Source: CAZRHR01 sp964578885 (GTDB lineage: Bacteria > Bacteroidota > Bacteroidia > CAIKAF01). From it: DNA of 64,000 nt. Shown here piece by piece: positions 1-9,717 of the stretch. The position numbers and the translations under genes were made by a program. Every line of letters starts with the position of its first letter. The stretch's first letter is position 1. The notes under the pieces are model-generated. The model had not been told where the DNA came from, did not search any database, and saw nothing but the letters and a program-made list of their open reading frames with translations. Where the stretch lies: contig CAZOEO010000003.1 of NCBI GenBank assembly GCA_964578885.1, positions 124,001 to 188,000 on the forward strand. The letters are read 5' to 3'.

Positions 1-85
1 AAAAGTCTGTTTCTATCCAAGAATATTGCATGGGTTAAAGGTATGAAAAGCCTTATAATTTCCCCTGCAAAATGCCGAAGTACCC

Positions 86-1159
86 TTATGAAAAGTAGCG
101 GTAATCTTCTGTTCCAGTTCTGGAAATCACGAAACGATACATAAGTTCAATCACCCTTTCAACATCTTCCCAACGCACGGATTCTACGGTGGTATGCATG
201 TAGCGAAGCGGTAAAGAAATCAACACGGAGGCCACGCCTTCTCCGGAATAGGCAAACGCATCGGTATCGGTACCTGTGCTGCGCTCGGCCACCTGACGCT
301 GGAAGGGAATGTCGTGCTTTCTGGCGGTTTCCATCACTGCTTTCAACAGATTATTCTGAACAGCAGGTCCGTAGGTTAATACGGGGCCTTTACCGGCGCT
401 GGTTTCACCAATGTCATGGTTATAACCGGGCGGCACCGTGCAATGCGTAACATCTGTAATAATAGCCACATCGGGTTTTAAACGACGTGAAATCATTTCT
501 GCTCCGCGAAGACCAATTTCTTCTTGAACGGCATTGACGGCATAGAGCGCAAATGGCAATTGAATTCCTTCTCTGTGAATACGCTGAAGAACGGAAGCAA
601 TCATAAATCCTCCAATACGGTTATCCAAGGCACGGCCCACGAGATAGCGCTCCTGATTGAGCCACATGGGTCCATCGGAAAATGTAACCACCGTGCCTAC
701 GTGAATACCAAGGGCTTCCACTTCTTCTTTGTTGGTACAACCACAATCGATGTACAAATTTTTCAAGGATGGCGCTTCTTCTTTTTCACGGTTTCGCACG
801 TGAATGGCCGGCCAACCAAACATGCCTTTCACCACACCATTTTCGGTATGTATATCTACGCGCATAGATGGCGCAATCACCGGATCGGAGCCGCCATTTC
901 TGCGCACCTGTAGAAATCCCTTATCGGTTACATGGCTCACAAACCAGGCAATTTCATCGGCATGGGCTTCCAGTACAATTTTGTAAGGCTTGTCTGTGAA
1001 CATACCGGCGGCCACCGAACCATAGGTATCCACTTGATAATGGTCTATATAAGGTTTCAAAAAGTCAAGCCAAAGTTTTTGTCCTGAGGTTTCAAAGCCG
1101 GTAGGAGAGGTATTGGTCAGGTATTTAAACAAAAACTCTTTATCGAGGGAAGTGTCCAT
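86..1159 (-). CDS. M42 family metallo-aminopeptidase
   Basis: This is a cytoplasmic di-metal aminopeptidase of the M42 family (glutamyl aminopeptidase / FrvX / YsdC type), which trims N-terminal residues from peptides. All expected metal and catalytic positions are visible: H66 and D68 in EAHADE, D179 in RALDNRIGG, the E213-E214 pair in QEEIG, D236 in TDVTH, and H322 in RYMHTTVE. Its 357 residues are the usual family length and there is no signal peptide. It is last in a minus-strand group, 57 bases after the unknown gene upstream. A TACTTTCG stretch about 20 bases before the start resembles the Bacteroidota -7 element, so it may have its own promoter. The exact substrate cannot be told from sequence, because this family is often mislabelled as endoglucanase. 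Confidence 0.93.
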   Translation of the reverse strand: MDTSLDKEFLFKYLTNTSPTGFETSGQKLWLDFLKPYIDHYQVDTYGSVAAGMFTDKPYKIVLEAHADEIAWFVSHVTDKGFLQVRRNGGSDPVIAPSMRVDIHTENGVVKGMFGWPAIHVRNREKEEAPSLKNLYIDCGCTNKEEVEALGIHVGTVVTFSDGPMWLNQERYLVGRALDNRIGGFMIASVLQRIHREGIQLPFALYAVNAVQEEIGLRGAEMISRRLKPDVAIITDVTHCTVPPGYNHDIGETSAGKGPVLTYGPAVQNNLLKAVMETARKHDIPFQRQVAERSTGTDTDAFAYSGEGVASVLISLPLRYMHTTVESVRWEDVERVIELMYRFVISRTGTEDYRYFS

Positions 1160-1216
1160 AGCGATTGATTTCTGGGTACGAAAGTAATGAATTCCGGCTA
1201 GGATAAAACGTGAAAA

Positions 1217-1798
1217 CTAGGTCGCAAAAAGGTAATCGATTAAATCCGGAAAAGGCAGCGGGGATTGATATTGCCGATCGGAATAGGTAAAAGCCATGAT
1301 TTTGAGCCACTGGGGCTTGTCATGAATGGCCAAAGATTCTAAATGCACATTTCCATATCCCTGTGGCCAGGGCAATTCGTCCAGGGTTGGCCTTCTTTTA
1401 TAGTACAGAAAGCGGCGGGTTTGGATTTCACCATTCACCTCCTTGATTTGCAGCTGGCCATGGGTTCGAAAATATTCAAGGTTGAGCAATCTGCTGGCCA
1501 AATACTCCTGAAGTGGTATGGCATCTTCCTCATTCAAAGGATGCTGAAAAGAAAAATAAAGTCCTTCTGCCCCGTTGGATTGATGGAAAAACAGGGGGAA
1601 ATGCATGGATTTACCTTGTTTTTTTCTGGACCAGGCCTCTCGGATGGTTTCAAGACATTTGTCTGCATGAGACGTTTGCCGCCACTTTTTCAGTTTCCGT
1701 TCCAGGTCTGGGGTAAGCTCAACCGGTTCATCCATTGAAAAATAAGGAAGGTCCGGTGGAAAAAGTCTTTCTAATACCTCTGAAACAAAACTTGTCAT
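1217..1798 (-). CDS. Conserved hypothetical protein, 193 aa
   Basis: I do not recognise a family. The protein is soluble-looking, with no signal peptide or membrane segment, and rich in aromatic residues (many W, Y and F). It has charged stretches (ERKLKKWRQ) and a C-terminal half with LPWPQGYGNVHLES. Its start codon lies two bases after the stop of the DUF2279 gene, so the two are almost certainly co-transcribed. The intact reading frame and tight spacing support a real gene. The function is unknown. Confidence 0.72.
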   Translation of the reverse strand: MTSFVSEVLERLFPPDLPYFSMDEPVELTPDLERKLKKWRQTSHADKCLETIREAWSRKKQGKSMHFPLFFHQSNGAEGLYFSFQHPLNEEDAIPLQEYLASRLLNLEYFRTHGQLQIKEVNGEIQTRRFLYYKRRPTLDELPWPQGYGNVHLESLAIHDKPQWLKIMAFTYSDRQYQSPLPFPDLIDYLFAT

Positions 1799-1800
1799 AA

Positions 1801-2796
1801 TTAAAAGAACAACGGATGGAAGTTAAAGTTTCCGCCAGTTGCATTATTCCATTCGAAGGCAGGTGCGGGAATTTTTACAAATCCAATGGCAGTAAACAGG
1901 GTGCGCAGAAACGGAGATTTGGTAGGAATTTTCCTCAAATCTACGTCGAGCGAAAGGTACCAATGCTGGGTACGTGGGATATGACTGAAGGCCGTCGGAT
2001 TTTCGCTGGCGCCCAAATAACCCCGAATGCTGTAACCTACCGCCAGATTCAGCCATTTTGGAAATCCGGATTTGAGTTCCTGAGGAAGAAAAGAGGCCAC
2101 ATTAAAGGACAACCAATACCGCTGTCCGTTATAATCTTTGAGCCATTGTTCTGTCCAGTTGCGTCCGAGCAGTTCGGGACGTTTTGCTGCAAATTCAGAG
2201 GGAAAATAAGAATATTTAGGTGTAATTCTTTGTTCTTTCCAGGCCAGATCTTGTCCAATAAACAGCGCAGCGCCCAAGGTATTGGCGCCCATATCTAACC
2301 ATGAAAATCCCCATTGGCTGGAAAAGCCGTCCATGATTTCGATCCCGGTTAAAAAACCAAGTCCCAAAGCGCCGCCGATCCATCTGGCGGTGGCGGGTTT
2401 TGCACCGGCCCAAGTAAAACTGGCATGTCCAAGATAACCGATTGTGTAGGCTGTGGTAAAATGTCCGAGCTTGTCCATTCCGCCCCATTGCCTGCTATCG
2501 TCGAAAAAATGAAAGTCTTGTTGGGGATAACCGGCATACCACAAGGTCCATAATCCAGTGTAAGCGAGACCGGTTGCAGTGGCTAGACCTGCATAGAAGA
2601 GAGGTTTTCTGTAAGAAGGTGTGGAGGAAGCCGGCAAAGTATCCGTGGCCAGAGCCATGGCGTAGGGAAAGGAAACCAGTGAGGTGTCGGGTTGCTGTAA
2701 TTCCAGTATCTGGGGTAAATCTGCATGCTGTGCACGAGCTTGCATGAGATGTAAGCAGATGAAGTGCAAAGCAAGGAAAAACAAACCGCGGATCAT
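1801..2796 (-). CDS. DUF2279 family secreted/envelope protein
   Basis: The 331-residue protein begins with a signal peptide (MIRGLFFLALHFICLHLMQ, likely cut after ARA). Around residues 85-185 it carries the DUF2279 core: hydrophobic segments, the conserved DKLGHFTTAY motif, and IMDGFSSQWGFSWLDMGANTLG. The C-terminal half looks like a beta-rich outer-membrane-associated part (repeated YxLSFN- and YLSLDVDL-type strands). DUF2279 proteins are common in Bacteroidota and have no established function. The gene lies between a MarR regulator (41 bases upstream) and the unknown 193-residue gene (2 bases downstream), so the regulator may control it. Confidence 0.82.
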   Translation of the reverse strand: MIRGLFFLALHFICLHLMQARAQHADLPQILELQQPDTSLVSFPYAMALATDTLPASSTPSYRKPLFYAGLATATGLAYTGLWTLWYAGYPQQDFHFFDDSRQWGGMDKLGHFTTAYTIGYLGHASFTWAGAKPATARWIGGALGLGFLTGIEIMDGFSSQWGFSWLDMGANTLGAALFIGQDLAWKEQRITPKYSYFPSEFAAKRPELLGRNWTEQWLKDYNGQRYWLSFNVASFLPQELKSGFPKWLNLAVGYSIRGYLGASENPTAFSHIPRTQHWYLSLDVDLRKIPTKSPFLRTLFTAIGFVKIPAPAFEWNNATGGNFNFHPLFF

Positions 2797-2837
2797 GAGG
2801 CCAAAATACGTTGTATTTTCCGCCCCACAAACAGCTG

Positions 2838-3308
2838 TTAAGAACGGGTGCGGAGGCGGGTTAAAATGCTGTTGACCAACGCAGCTTCTTCTTCTGAAAC
2901 CACCTCTGTAAGTTGATCGAATTCTGCCTGAATGGCCGCAATTTTTTGTAAAAGTCCTAAACCTTCACTGGAAATAGTAATATCGACCAATCGGCGGTCG
3001 GAGGCACAAGTTTTCTTTAAAACGAGTCCCTTTTTCACCAGACGATCTACAATTTTTGGGGTGTCGCTCATTTTTTCCAGCATTTTCTCCCGAAGATGCA
3101 ATGTGGAGATCGGTGTTCCCTGTTGGTCGTTGAGGATTCTCAAGGCATTATATTGGGTCACCGTAAGGTCAAAAGGCGCCAGAATATCGTTGAGGTTGTT
3201 TTTAAGCCAACCGGAGGTCAGCAACAAATTGACGCGTAGTTTATGCTGTTCGTTTAAAAAGCTGAGTTCGCTGAGTTCATCAGCCAAAGGCAATATTTTA
3301 AATCCCAT
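2838..3308 (-). CDS. MarR family transcriptional regulator
   Basis: The 156-residue protein is the normal MarR length. It shows the winged helix-turn-helix: a helix pair in PISTLHLREKMLEKMSD, a recognition helix in TPKIVDRLVKKGLV, and the wing with the classic CASDRRLVDITIS (DRR motif). MarR proteins bind DNA as dimers and usually respond to small phenolic ligands or oxidants. It is followed on the same strand by the DUF2279 gene and may regulate that group and itself. The 149-base region upstream (3309-3457) would hold its operator. No clear palindrome was assigned. Confidence 0.92.
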   Translation of the reverse strand: MGFKILPLADELSELSFLNEQHKLRVNLLLTSGWLKNNLNDILAPFDLTVTQYNALRILNDQQGTPISTLHLREKMLEKMSDTPKIVDRLVKKGLVLKKTCASDRRLVDITISSEGLGLLQKIAAIQAEFDQLTEVVSEEEAALVNSILTRLRTRS

Positions 3309-3457
3309 AGTTTAGGCGGGTATAGCGGTTCCTGATGTATAAAGTTAGCGTAAGTTTTTTAAAACCATCCGGCGCACGGCCATCTGCGAGGTTTAATTTT
3401 CAACAAATCTTTTTAAAGGACAAGGAAAAACAGGCCATGAACTTCGGGCGGAAATGG

Positions 3458-4117
3458 TTATACATACCGGACTAAAAGTTTTCGACTTACCTGATCAGAC
3501 ACCATCATTTGATGTCCGTTATCGAGTTCTATGACGAGACTTTGGTCGTAAGCAAATCTTTGCGCCAGGCGCAGTTGGGTTCCCGGAAGCAGCTGAACGG
3601 AATCGAGATATTGTAAAAAAGCGGAAGTATGCGCAGCCACGCCGACTATTTCAGCGCGTTCTCCAACAGCCATGTCGTGCATGGTATCGCCTTTATGATG
3701 CGCCATTTTCCCATCCGGCCCCGGAATGGGGTCGCCATGTGGGTCATATGCTGGATGTCCCAGAAATTCGGCCAGTTTTTCAATTAATTTTTCAGATTGA
3801 ATATGCTCGAGTTGTTCAGCGATTTCGTGGATTTCATCCCAGCCAAAATGTAGTTTTTCCACTAAAAACACTTCCCAAAGCCGGTGTTTCCGCACCACCA
3901 AAGCGGCCATGGTCCGACCTTTTTTGGTTAATGTAACCCCTTGATACTTTTGATAATGAATCCACCTTTTTTCAGCTAATTTTTTCAACATATCCGTAAC
4001 AGAAGAGGCACGGGTATGCAACTCAGTCGCGATTTCATTGGTGCTCACCGACCGGTTCATCCTCCCACTGAGGTTAAAAATCGCTTTTAAATAATTTTCT
4101 TCGGCGAAGGTGGCCAT
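3458..4117 (-). CDS. DtxR/MntR family metal-dependent transcriptional regulator
   Basis: The 219-residue protein has the layout of a metal-sensing repressor. It has an N-terminal winged helix-turn-helix (NEIATELHTRASSVTDMLKK), a dimerisation and metal-binding helical domain with RKHRLWEVFLVE and HEIAEQLEH, and a C-terminal FeoA/SH3-like domain from about residue 145. The family represses metal uptake genes when Fe2+ or Mn2+ is bound. Which metal this one senses is not decidable by eye. It is divergent from bshA with a 54-base spacer, so one operator in that spacer could affect both genes. Bacillithiol is linked to metal handling, which makes the pairing plausible but unproven. Confidence 0.9.
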   Translation of the reverse strand: MATFAEENYLKAIFNLSGRMNRSVSTNEIATELHTRASSVTDMLKKLAEKRWIHYQKYQGVTLTKKGRTMAALVVRKHRLWEVFLVEKLHFGWDEIHEIAEQLEHIQSEKLIEKLAEFLGHPAYDPHGDPIPGPDGKMAHHKGDTMHDMAVGERAEIVGVAAHTSAFLQYLDSVQLLPGTQLRLAQRFAYDQSLVIELDNGHQMMVSDQVSRKLLVRYV

Positions 4118-4171
4118 TTAATAAAACTTAATCCGATAGGATAAAAGTAATGGATTTCCGTCATTTGGGGC

Positions 4172-5320
4172 ATGGAAAATACATCAAGGAGAAATTTACG
4201 CATTGGGATTGTATTGTATCCAACATTTGGAGGCAGCGGTGTTTTAGCTACTGAACTCGGAAGAGCGCTGGCAGCCAAGGGGCATGAAGTCCATTTTATA
4301 GCCTCCAGCCCACCGGCCCGCATGGATACCATTACTGAAAATGTATTTTTCCATGAAGTACATATTCCTTCTTATCCTTTATTCGAATTTGCGCCCTACG
4401 AAGTAGCGCTTACCTCCACCATTGTACACGTGGCCACGTATGCGCAGCTCGATTTAATCCATGCCCATTATGCCATTCCACATGCTTCTGCGGCCGTAAT
4501 GGCGAGAGAAATTTTGGCCGAAAAAGGAAAAAGAGTGCCGGTGGTAACCACCCTGCATGGGACGGACATTACGCTGGTGGGCAAAGACCGTTCTTATCAA
4601 CCCGTTATTTCCTACGCCATCAATCAATCCGATGCCGTTACAGCGGTATCCGAATACCTAAAGGAAGAAACCATTCGTCATTTTGACGTAAACCGGGAGA
4701 TTGAGGTGATTTACAACTTCATCAATCCGGAAGAATTTGATGTAAAGCCGGAAGATTGTTTGAAAAAATATGCGGCACCCAACGGTGAGTTTATCATTAC
4801 CCACGTGTCGAATTTCCGCCCGGTAAAAAGGGTGTTGGATGTGGTACGTACGTTTGCCCTGATTCACCAACAAATTCCGAGTCGGTTACTCATGGTGGGC
4901 GATGGTCCCGATCGTCAGGGAGCGGAAGAATTGGCGAGAGAACTTGGAGTAGACGGAGATGTTTTGTTTGTTGGGAAAGCCAAGAATACACTAAGTGTAT
5001 TGCCTTGTTCAGATTTATTTCTATTACCTAGTGCATCAGAGAGTTTTGGCTTATCGGCGCTGGAGGCCATGGCATGCGGTGTACCGGTGATTGCCACGCG
5101 GTCCGGCGGTATGCCAGAGGTGCAAATTCACGGAAAAACCGGGTTTTTGACCGAAGTTGGCGATTACGAGTCCATGGCAGCTTATGCGCTTCAGCTGTTG
5201 CAATCGCCGGAAATGCATGCTTCCTTCGGTGCTGCGGCCAAAGCAAAAGCCCTGGAATTTTCAGTCACGACTATTTTACCTCAATACGAAGACATGTACA
5301 ATAGGCTCGTCAGCGTGTAA
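4172..5320 (+). CDS. bshA: N-acetyl-alpha-D-glucosaminyl L-malate synthase
   Basis: BshA is a GT-B fold, GT4-family glycosyltransferase that joins GlcNAc from UDP-GlcNAc to L-malate, the first step of bacillithiol synthesis. The N-terminal IGIVLYPTFGGSGVLATELG is the signature of this subfamily. Also present are GTDITLVGKDRSY, NFRPVKRV and the donor-site EX7E motif (E290 and E298 in ESFGLSALE). The length of 382 residues is typical. The gene is monocistronic here, divergent from the DtxR/MntR-like regulator. bshB and bshC are not in the window and would be needed for a complete pathway. Confidence 0.93.
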   Translation: MENTSRRNLRIGIVLYPTFGGSGVLATELGRALAAKGHEVHFIASSPPARMDTITENVFFHEVHIPSYPLFEFAPYEVALTSTIVHVATYAQLDLIHAHYAIPHASAAVMAREILAEKGKRVPVVTTLHGTDITLVGKDRSYQPVISYAINQSDAVTAVSEYLKEETIRHFDVNREIEVIYNFINPEEFDVKPEDCLKKYAAPNGEFIITHVSNFRPVKRVLDVVRTFALIHQQIPSRLLMVGDGPDRQGAEELARELGVDGDVLFVGKAKNTLSVLPCSDLFLLPSASESFGLSALEAMACGVPVIATRSGGMPEVQIHGKTGFLTEVGDYESMAAYALQLLQSPEMHASFGAAAKAKALEFSVTTILPQYEDMYNRLVSV

Positions 5321-5413
5321 GGACTTTGTTTTTTTTGAGTTTCTCCTTAAAAGCTGTTGTAGAGGAGGGGGGTAATGTTGTATATTCGTATCCGCAAAAT
5401 GCATAAATAAGGT

Positions 5414-8386
5414 ATGCACCTACAAAGAACCATTGCTCTTACATCTATTTGCCTTACCTGGTGCGTGTTGTACCTCCTATCTGGTGCAGATTTGCATGGT
5501 CAGTTGATTTATCAAAAGACTTATGGAGGTCCTGCAGATGAAAATCTTTACACCGTTCGGCAAACCAATGACGGGGGTTTCATTATGTCGGGCGCAACCC
5601 GCTCTGCACCATCGCAAGGGGAAAGAGACATGCTTTTTCATAAAGTAGATGCAGCTGGAACTACGCAATGGTCCAGAACTTTTGGCGATGCATCACGAGA
5701 TATTGCCTGGGACGCGCTTCAAACCTCGGATGGGGGTTACTTATTTCCCGGCGCCAATCTAATTTTAAATACGGCCACGGACCGTGATGTCATGGTAAAA
5801 TATGATGCTGCGGGGAATCAATCCTGGGTTCGGTATAATGCAGGTGGTGCAGATGATGAAGTATTTGCATGTGCCGAAGTACCCGGCGTAGGCTATGTTT
5901 TCGGTGGATTTTCGCAATCTTTTTCGGCCAATGGACGGGTCGACGTTTCCATTTATATCACCAATACTGCCGGCACTTTGCTGACCGGAAATCATTTTGG
6001 CGGCCCCCTGGACGATTACGCTTACGATATGGTTCCTACCAGCGATTTGGGATTTGTATTGGCAGGACGAACCAATAGTTTTGGTGGTGGCGGCTGGGAC
6101 ATTTATGTAGTAAAAGTAAACGCATTGCTTCAGGTTCAATGGGCCAGAGCCATTGGTGGCGCCCAGAATGAGGAAGCCTGGTCAATTCGTCAAACATCCG
6201 ATGGAGGATACATCGTTGGAGGATATACAGCTAGTTTTGGCGCGGGTGCCGAAGATGGGATTTTGGTTAAACTTAACGCACAAGGAAATTTACAGTGGGC
6301 CCGAACCTACGGAGGTCCCGGCAACGACCGAATTAATCAGGTAAAACAAACGCCCGATGGAGGATATATTGTAGCGGGATACACCGCCCAGGGATTTGGA
6401 GGCACGGATGCGTTTTTAATGAAATTGACCGGTGCACCAGCCATTACCTGGTCTAAAGTATATGGTGGCATTCAGGAAGATCAGGGTTGGGCCGTAGACA
6501 TTCGTGCTGCCAACCAAGGATATGTCATGGCCGGACATACCGCCAGCTTTGGCGCCGGAGCCAGAGATGCCTACTTGGTGGTGACCGATTTAAATGGAAA
6601 TTCAGGTTGTAACGAAAATCCGGTGACCCTCACGCCTACCACCATTAATCCGGCTTTTACCGGAAACGCCACAACCTACAGCGGACTACAGGTGGTGAAT
6701 TTGCCGATGGTGCAGGGAACACCAACCTTCCCTTCTAACTGCGTGTGTACCGACTACGAACCAAATAATGGTATTCAGGGACTTACGCTGGTCTGCACTG
6801 GCGCTACAGGAAATAATTATTTTATTAATGACTTAGATCATAACCCCACCATCAACTGGACGGTGACCAATGGTAATGTAATTAATACGCAAGGCGACAC
6901 CGCTATTGTCGTGGATTTCTCCAATCAGAACGCGCAAATCCGAGTCGATGCGGCCTGGACAGGTTGTACGGCATTGGCCCTGGATACAATTACCGTGGTG
7001 ATTGGTAACATTGATATCAGTATTACAGGCGACAGCGTATCCTGCGCCGGGGATCAAATTAATCTGCAAGCAAGTCTCCAGGGGGGAACCGGATTTGTAA
7101 ACTATCTTTGGAATACGGGCTCTACCCAAACCTTTTTAACAGGAAATCCCACCCAAACTACCCAATACTCCATCGTTGTTACAGACGCATTAGGTTGCGT
7201 GGATTCCGCGCAGCGACAAGTGATTGTAAATCCTTATCCGGTGGTCCAGTTGGGTAACGACACCATTGTATGTACCAATCCGCCAACCATTTTATTGGAT
7301 GCCGGCAACCCGGGAGCCACTTATCTTTGGAGCAACAACGCCAATACACAGCAAGTGCAAGTTTCCCAAACGGGCATATGGTGGGTCAATGTAGATTTAT
7401 TAGGATGTGTCACCTCTGATAGCATTAACATTGGGCAAGCACCGCAGCCACAAGTTACAGTTACCGGCGACACGTTGCTTTGTATCGGCGATGCCACTAC
7501 TTTAAATGTGGCGGTTTCAGGGGGCCTGGCGCCATATCAAATTCTTTGGGCTAATGGTAGTTCCAACAATAACATCAGTCTTACGCCCGTCAATTCACAG
7601 CCGGTTTCGGTAACGGTCACCGATCAAAACACCTGCGTAGTGGTTCGAACGGTGAACGTCACTGTGTTTCCCTATCCTGTCGTGAATCTGGGCGCAGACA
7701 CGGTGGTTTGTTCGGCACCGCCTTATCAACTAAATGCCGGAAATCCGGGTGCACAATATCTTTGGAACGATGGCACCAACGGTCCCTTCTTCAATGTGGT
7801 GAACAACGGATTGTACTGGGTAGATGTCAACGCCAATGGATGCGTAACGCGGGATACGGTGAATGTACGTTTCGACAGTATTCCATCGGTTGCACTGCCG
7901 GATTTGGCCGTGATTTGTGGAAATACGCCGGCGCTTGTCGATGCAGAAAACCCCAATGCCGCTTATAACTGGAGCAATGGAGATACGGCCCGCATCGGTC
8001 GGTTCACTGTTCCGGGCTTGTATTTTGTGGCGGTAACACGCTGTGGCGTTACCATTATTGATTCCGTAGATGTAATTGGTGGATATGATCCGGAGCGGAT
8101 TTATGCACCCACAGCCTTTACGCCCAACAATGATGGCATGAATGAGACATTCTCGATTCACTATTCTTTTCCGGGAATAGATATTTCGGAAGACTTTTAT
8201 CTGGAAATTTTCGATCGTTGGGGTAGGCCGCTGAAACTGTTTAATGGTCCAAATGACCAATGGGATGGCACATATGATGGATTAAATCAGGTACCCAATG
8301 GTGCGTACGCTTACCGAATGGTGGTGAGGAACCGCTGCTTCACCAAGCCGGTGGAGCGGATGGGAAGGATTATGGTTTTACGATAG
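5414..8386 (+). CDS. Secreted T9SS type B protein with N-terminal blade-like repeats and Ig-like domains
   Basis: The 990-residue protein has a signal peptide ending near LHGQ (residue 30). Residues 30-400 carry about seven repeats of roughly 55 residues, each with a G-G-Y/F-I-x-x-G-x-T core and an LQWARTYGG-like strand, a pattern suggesting a beta-propeller. Residues 450-890 hold Ig/SprB-like domains, two of them near-duplicates starting PYPVVxLGxDTxVC. Residues 898-990 are a gliding-motility-associated C-terminal domain (APTAFTPNNDGMNE, then FDRWGRPL and PNGAYAYRM), the type B sorting signal of the type IX secretion system. It is probably exported to the cell surface or medium. No catalytic motif is seen. 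Confidence 0.85.
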   Translation: MHLQRTIALTSICLTWCVLYLLSGADLHGQLIYQKTYGGPADENLYTVRQTNDGGFIMSGATRSAPSQGERDMLFHKVDAAGTTQWSRTFGDASRDIAWDALQTSDGGYLFPGANLILNTATDRDVMVKYDAAGNQSWVRYNAGGADDEVFACAEVPGVGYVFGGFSQSFSANGRVDVSIYITNTAGTLLTGNHFGGPLDDYAYDMVPTSDLGFVLAGRTNSFGGGGWDIYVVKVNALLQVQWARAIGGAQNEEAWSIRQTSDGGYIVGGYTASFGAGAEDGILVKLNAQGNLQWARTYGGPGNDRINQVKQTPDGGYIVAGYTAQGFGGTDAFLMKLTGAPAITWSKVYGGIQEDQGWAVDIRAANQGYVMAGHTASFGAGARDAYLVVTDLNGNSGCNENPVTLTPTTINPAFTGNATTYSGLQVVNLPMVQGTPTFPSNCVCTDYEPNNGIQGLTLVCTGATGNNYFINDLDHNPTINWTVTNGNVINTQGDTAIVVDFSNQNAQIRVDAAWTGCTALALDTITVVIGNIDISITGDSVSCAGDQINLQASLQGGTGFVNYLWNTGSTQTFLTGNPTQTTQYSIVVTDALGCVDSAQRQVIVNPYPVVQLGNDTIVCTNPPTILLDAGNPGATYLWSNNANTQQVQVSQTGIWWVNVDLLGCVTSDSINIGQAPQPQVTVTGDTLLCIGDATTLNVAVSGGLAPYQILWANGSSNNNISLTPVNSQPVSVTVTDQNTCVVVRTVNVTVFPYPVVNLGADTVVCSAPPYQLNAGNPGAQYLWNDGTNGPFFNVVNNGLYWVDVNANGCVTRDTVNVRFDSIPSVALPDLAVICGNTPALVDAENPNAAYNWSNGDTARIGRFTVPGLYFVAVTRCGVTIIDSVDVIGGYDPERIYAPTAFTPNNDGMNETFSIHYSFPGIDISEDFYLEIFDRWGRPLKLFNGPNDQWDGTYDGLNQVPNGAYAYRMVVRNRCFTKPVERMGRIMVLR

Positions 8387-8413
8387 TTTCCTTTCCTAAA
8401 ATTATTTTATCTC

Positions 8414-8421
8414 TATCTTTA
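8414..8421 (+). promoter_or_regulatory. Candidate -7 element upstream of secreted hydrolase gene
   Basis: TATCTTTA lies 16 bases before the start codon at 8438 and matches the Bacteroidota -7 consensus TAnnTTTG with one mismatch. No good -33 TTTG was assigned. Confidence 0.35.
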
Positions 8422-8437
8422 GGTAAATTTCCGTAGA

Positions 8438-9652
8438 ATGAAACCATTTTTACCCTTATTGGCGGCGGCCATTGGTAGCGCATTTTCAGTATTTGCTCAG
8501 GAAGATTGCACAGGTGGCAGATATAGTACCACTCTTTTTCCTAATGTAAATGTAACCTCAGATGTGCAATATGGCACAGCTACCGGTGTAAATCTCGACA
8601 ATATCAATCTGTTGGTCGATGTTTATATGCCGGATGGAGACACGGTAACCAATCGTCCGGCTTTGATTTTGGCTCATGGCGGTAGTTTTTATCAAGGTTC
8701 CAAGACCTTAGACAATGCCGTGGTAGAACTTTGCAATCGTTTTGCAAGAATGGGATATGTAACGTTTTCCATGAATTACCGGCTTGAGTCTATTGTAAAC
8801 ATTGCCACCAGTTCAGATATTGAAAAAACTTTTTTGGAAGCTGTTTTTCGTGCCGTTCAGGATCAGCGAACCCTCACTCGTTTTCTGGAGAAGTCTGTGG
8901 CAGAAGGTGGTAATCCGTATGGCATTAATCCCAATCTGATTTTGGTTGGTGGAAATTCCGCCGGTGCCATTCTTTCTTTGCACAATGCTTACCTGGACGA
9001 ATTATCTGAAATCCCCACCAAAATTGACACTTCCAGCCTTGGAAACGGATATGTTGGAGACCACCAAGGATATTTTGCCCGGCCAAAAGCGGTCGTCAAT
9101 CTTTGTGGTGCACTTGGCGACACCTCTTGGTTGGTGGCCGGCAACATGCCTTTCGTAAGTGTACATGGCAACAACGATGCGGTGGTACCACACAATTCGG
9201 CCATCGCCAATCCTGGTATTCCGGTGATGTTGGTACATGGCTCACAAAGCATGAATTACCGCGCCATGAATGTGGGTGTAGACAATGGTTTCCGTTTGCT
9301 GGAAGGAGCAGGTCACTCTCCTTTCAACAGCAGTGCAGCCTACATGGATACGACCTTCACGTTCGTGCGCGACTGGTTGGCCGACAAGCTTTGCACTGAA
9401 AACTTATCTCTAGCGCCGGTCGCTGAAACCAACACTTCTCCCCTGCTCTACCCCAATCCAGCTTCCGGATCTGTTCAGGTAAAACATCCCTTGAACTTTG
9501 TACCGAATCAGGTACGGGTATTCGACTACCAAGGTCGTTTGGTGGCGGCTCCCGGCATGAATTTATCCGTTCAAGGTTTACCCGCCGGAGTATATATTGT
9601 TGAATTAGAATTCAATCACGAGATTCGTCGTGAAAGATTGATTGTTCAGTAA
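8438..9652 (+). CDS. Secreted alpha/beta hydrolase (esterase-like) with T9SS type A sorting domain
   Basis: The 404-residue protein has a signal peptide (cleavage near FAQ, residue 21) and an alpha/beta hydrolase domain. The oxyanion-hole HGG is present (LAHGGSFYQGS), the nucleophile elbow is GGNSAGA with Ser174, and a likely catalytic His293 sits in EGAGHSPFN. The fold resembles carboxylesterases and feruloyl/acetyl-xylan esterases, but the substrate cannot be named. From about residue 335 a type A T9SS domain follows (LYPNPASGSVQV ... LPAGVYIVELE), so it is exported across the outer membrane. A strong terminator follows 19 bases after the stop codon. Confidence 0.88.
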   Translation: MKPFLPLLAAAIGSAFSVFAQEDCTGGRYSTTLFPNVNVTSDVQYGTATGVNLDNINLLVDVYMPDGDTVTNRPALILAHGGSFYQGSKTLDNAVVELCNRFARMGYVTFSMNYRLESIVNIATSSDIEKTFLEAVFRAVQDQRTLTRFLEKSVAEGGNPYGINPNLILVGGNSAGAILSLHNAYLDELSEIPTKIDTSSLGNGYVGDHQGYFARPKAVVNLCGALGDTSWLVAGNMPFVSVHGNNDAVVPHNSAIANPGIPVMLVHGSQSMNYRAMNVGVDNGFRLLEGAGHSPFNSSAAYMDTTFTFVRDWLADKLCTENLSLAPVAETNTSPLLYPNPASGSVQVKHPLNFVPNQVRVFDYQGRLVAAPGMNLSVQGLPAGVYIVELEFNHEIRRERLIVQ

Positions 9653-9670
9653 AAAAGACCCATCTTTGGG

Positions 9671-9705
9671 AAAGGCCAATTCGTTCTGCGAATTGGCCTT
9701 TTTTT
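9671..9705 (+). terminator. Rho-independent terminator after secreted hydrolase
   Basis: A 13-base perfect stem, AAAGGCCAATTCG with CGAATTGGCCTTT (9671-9683 and 9689-9701), closes a 5-base loop and runs into a T tract. Confidence 0.9.
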
Positions 9706-9717
9706 ACAACACCAAAC

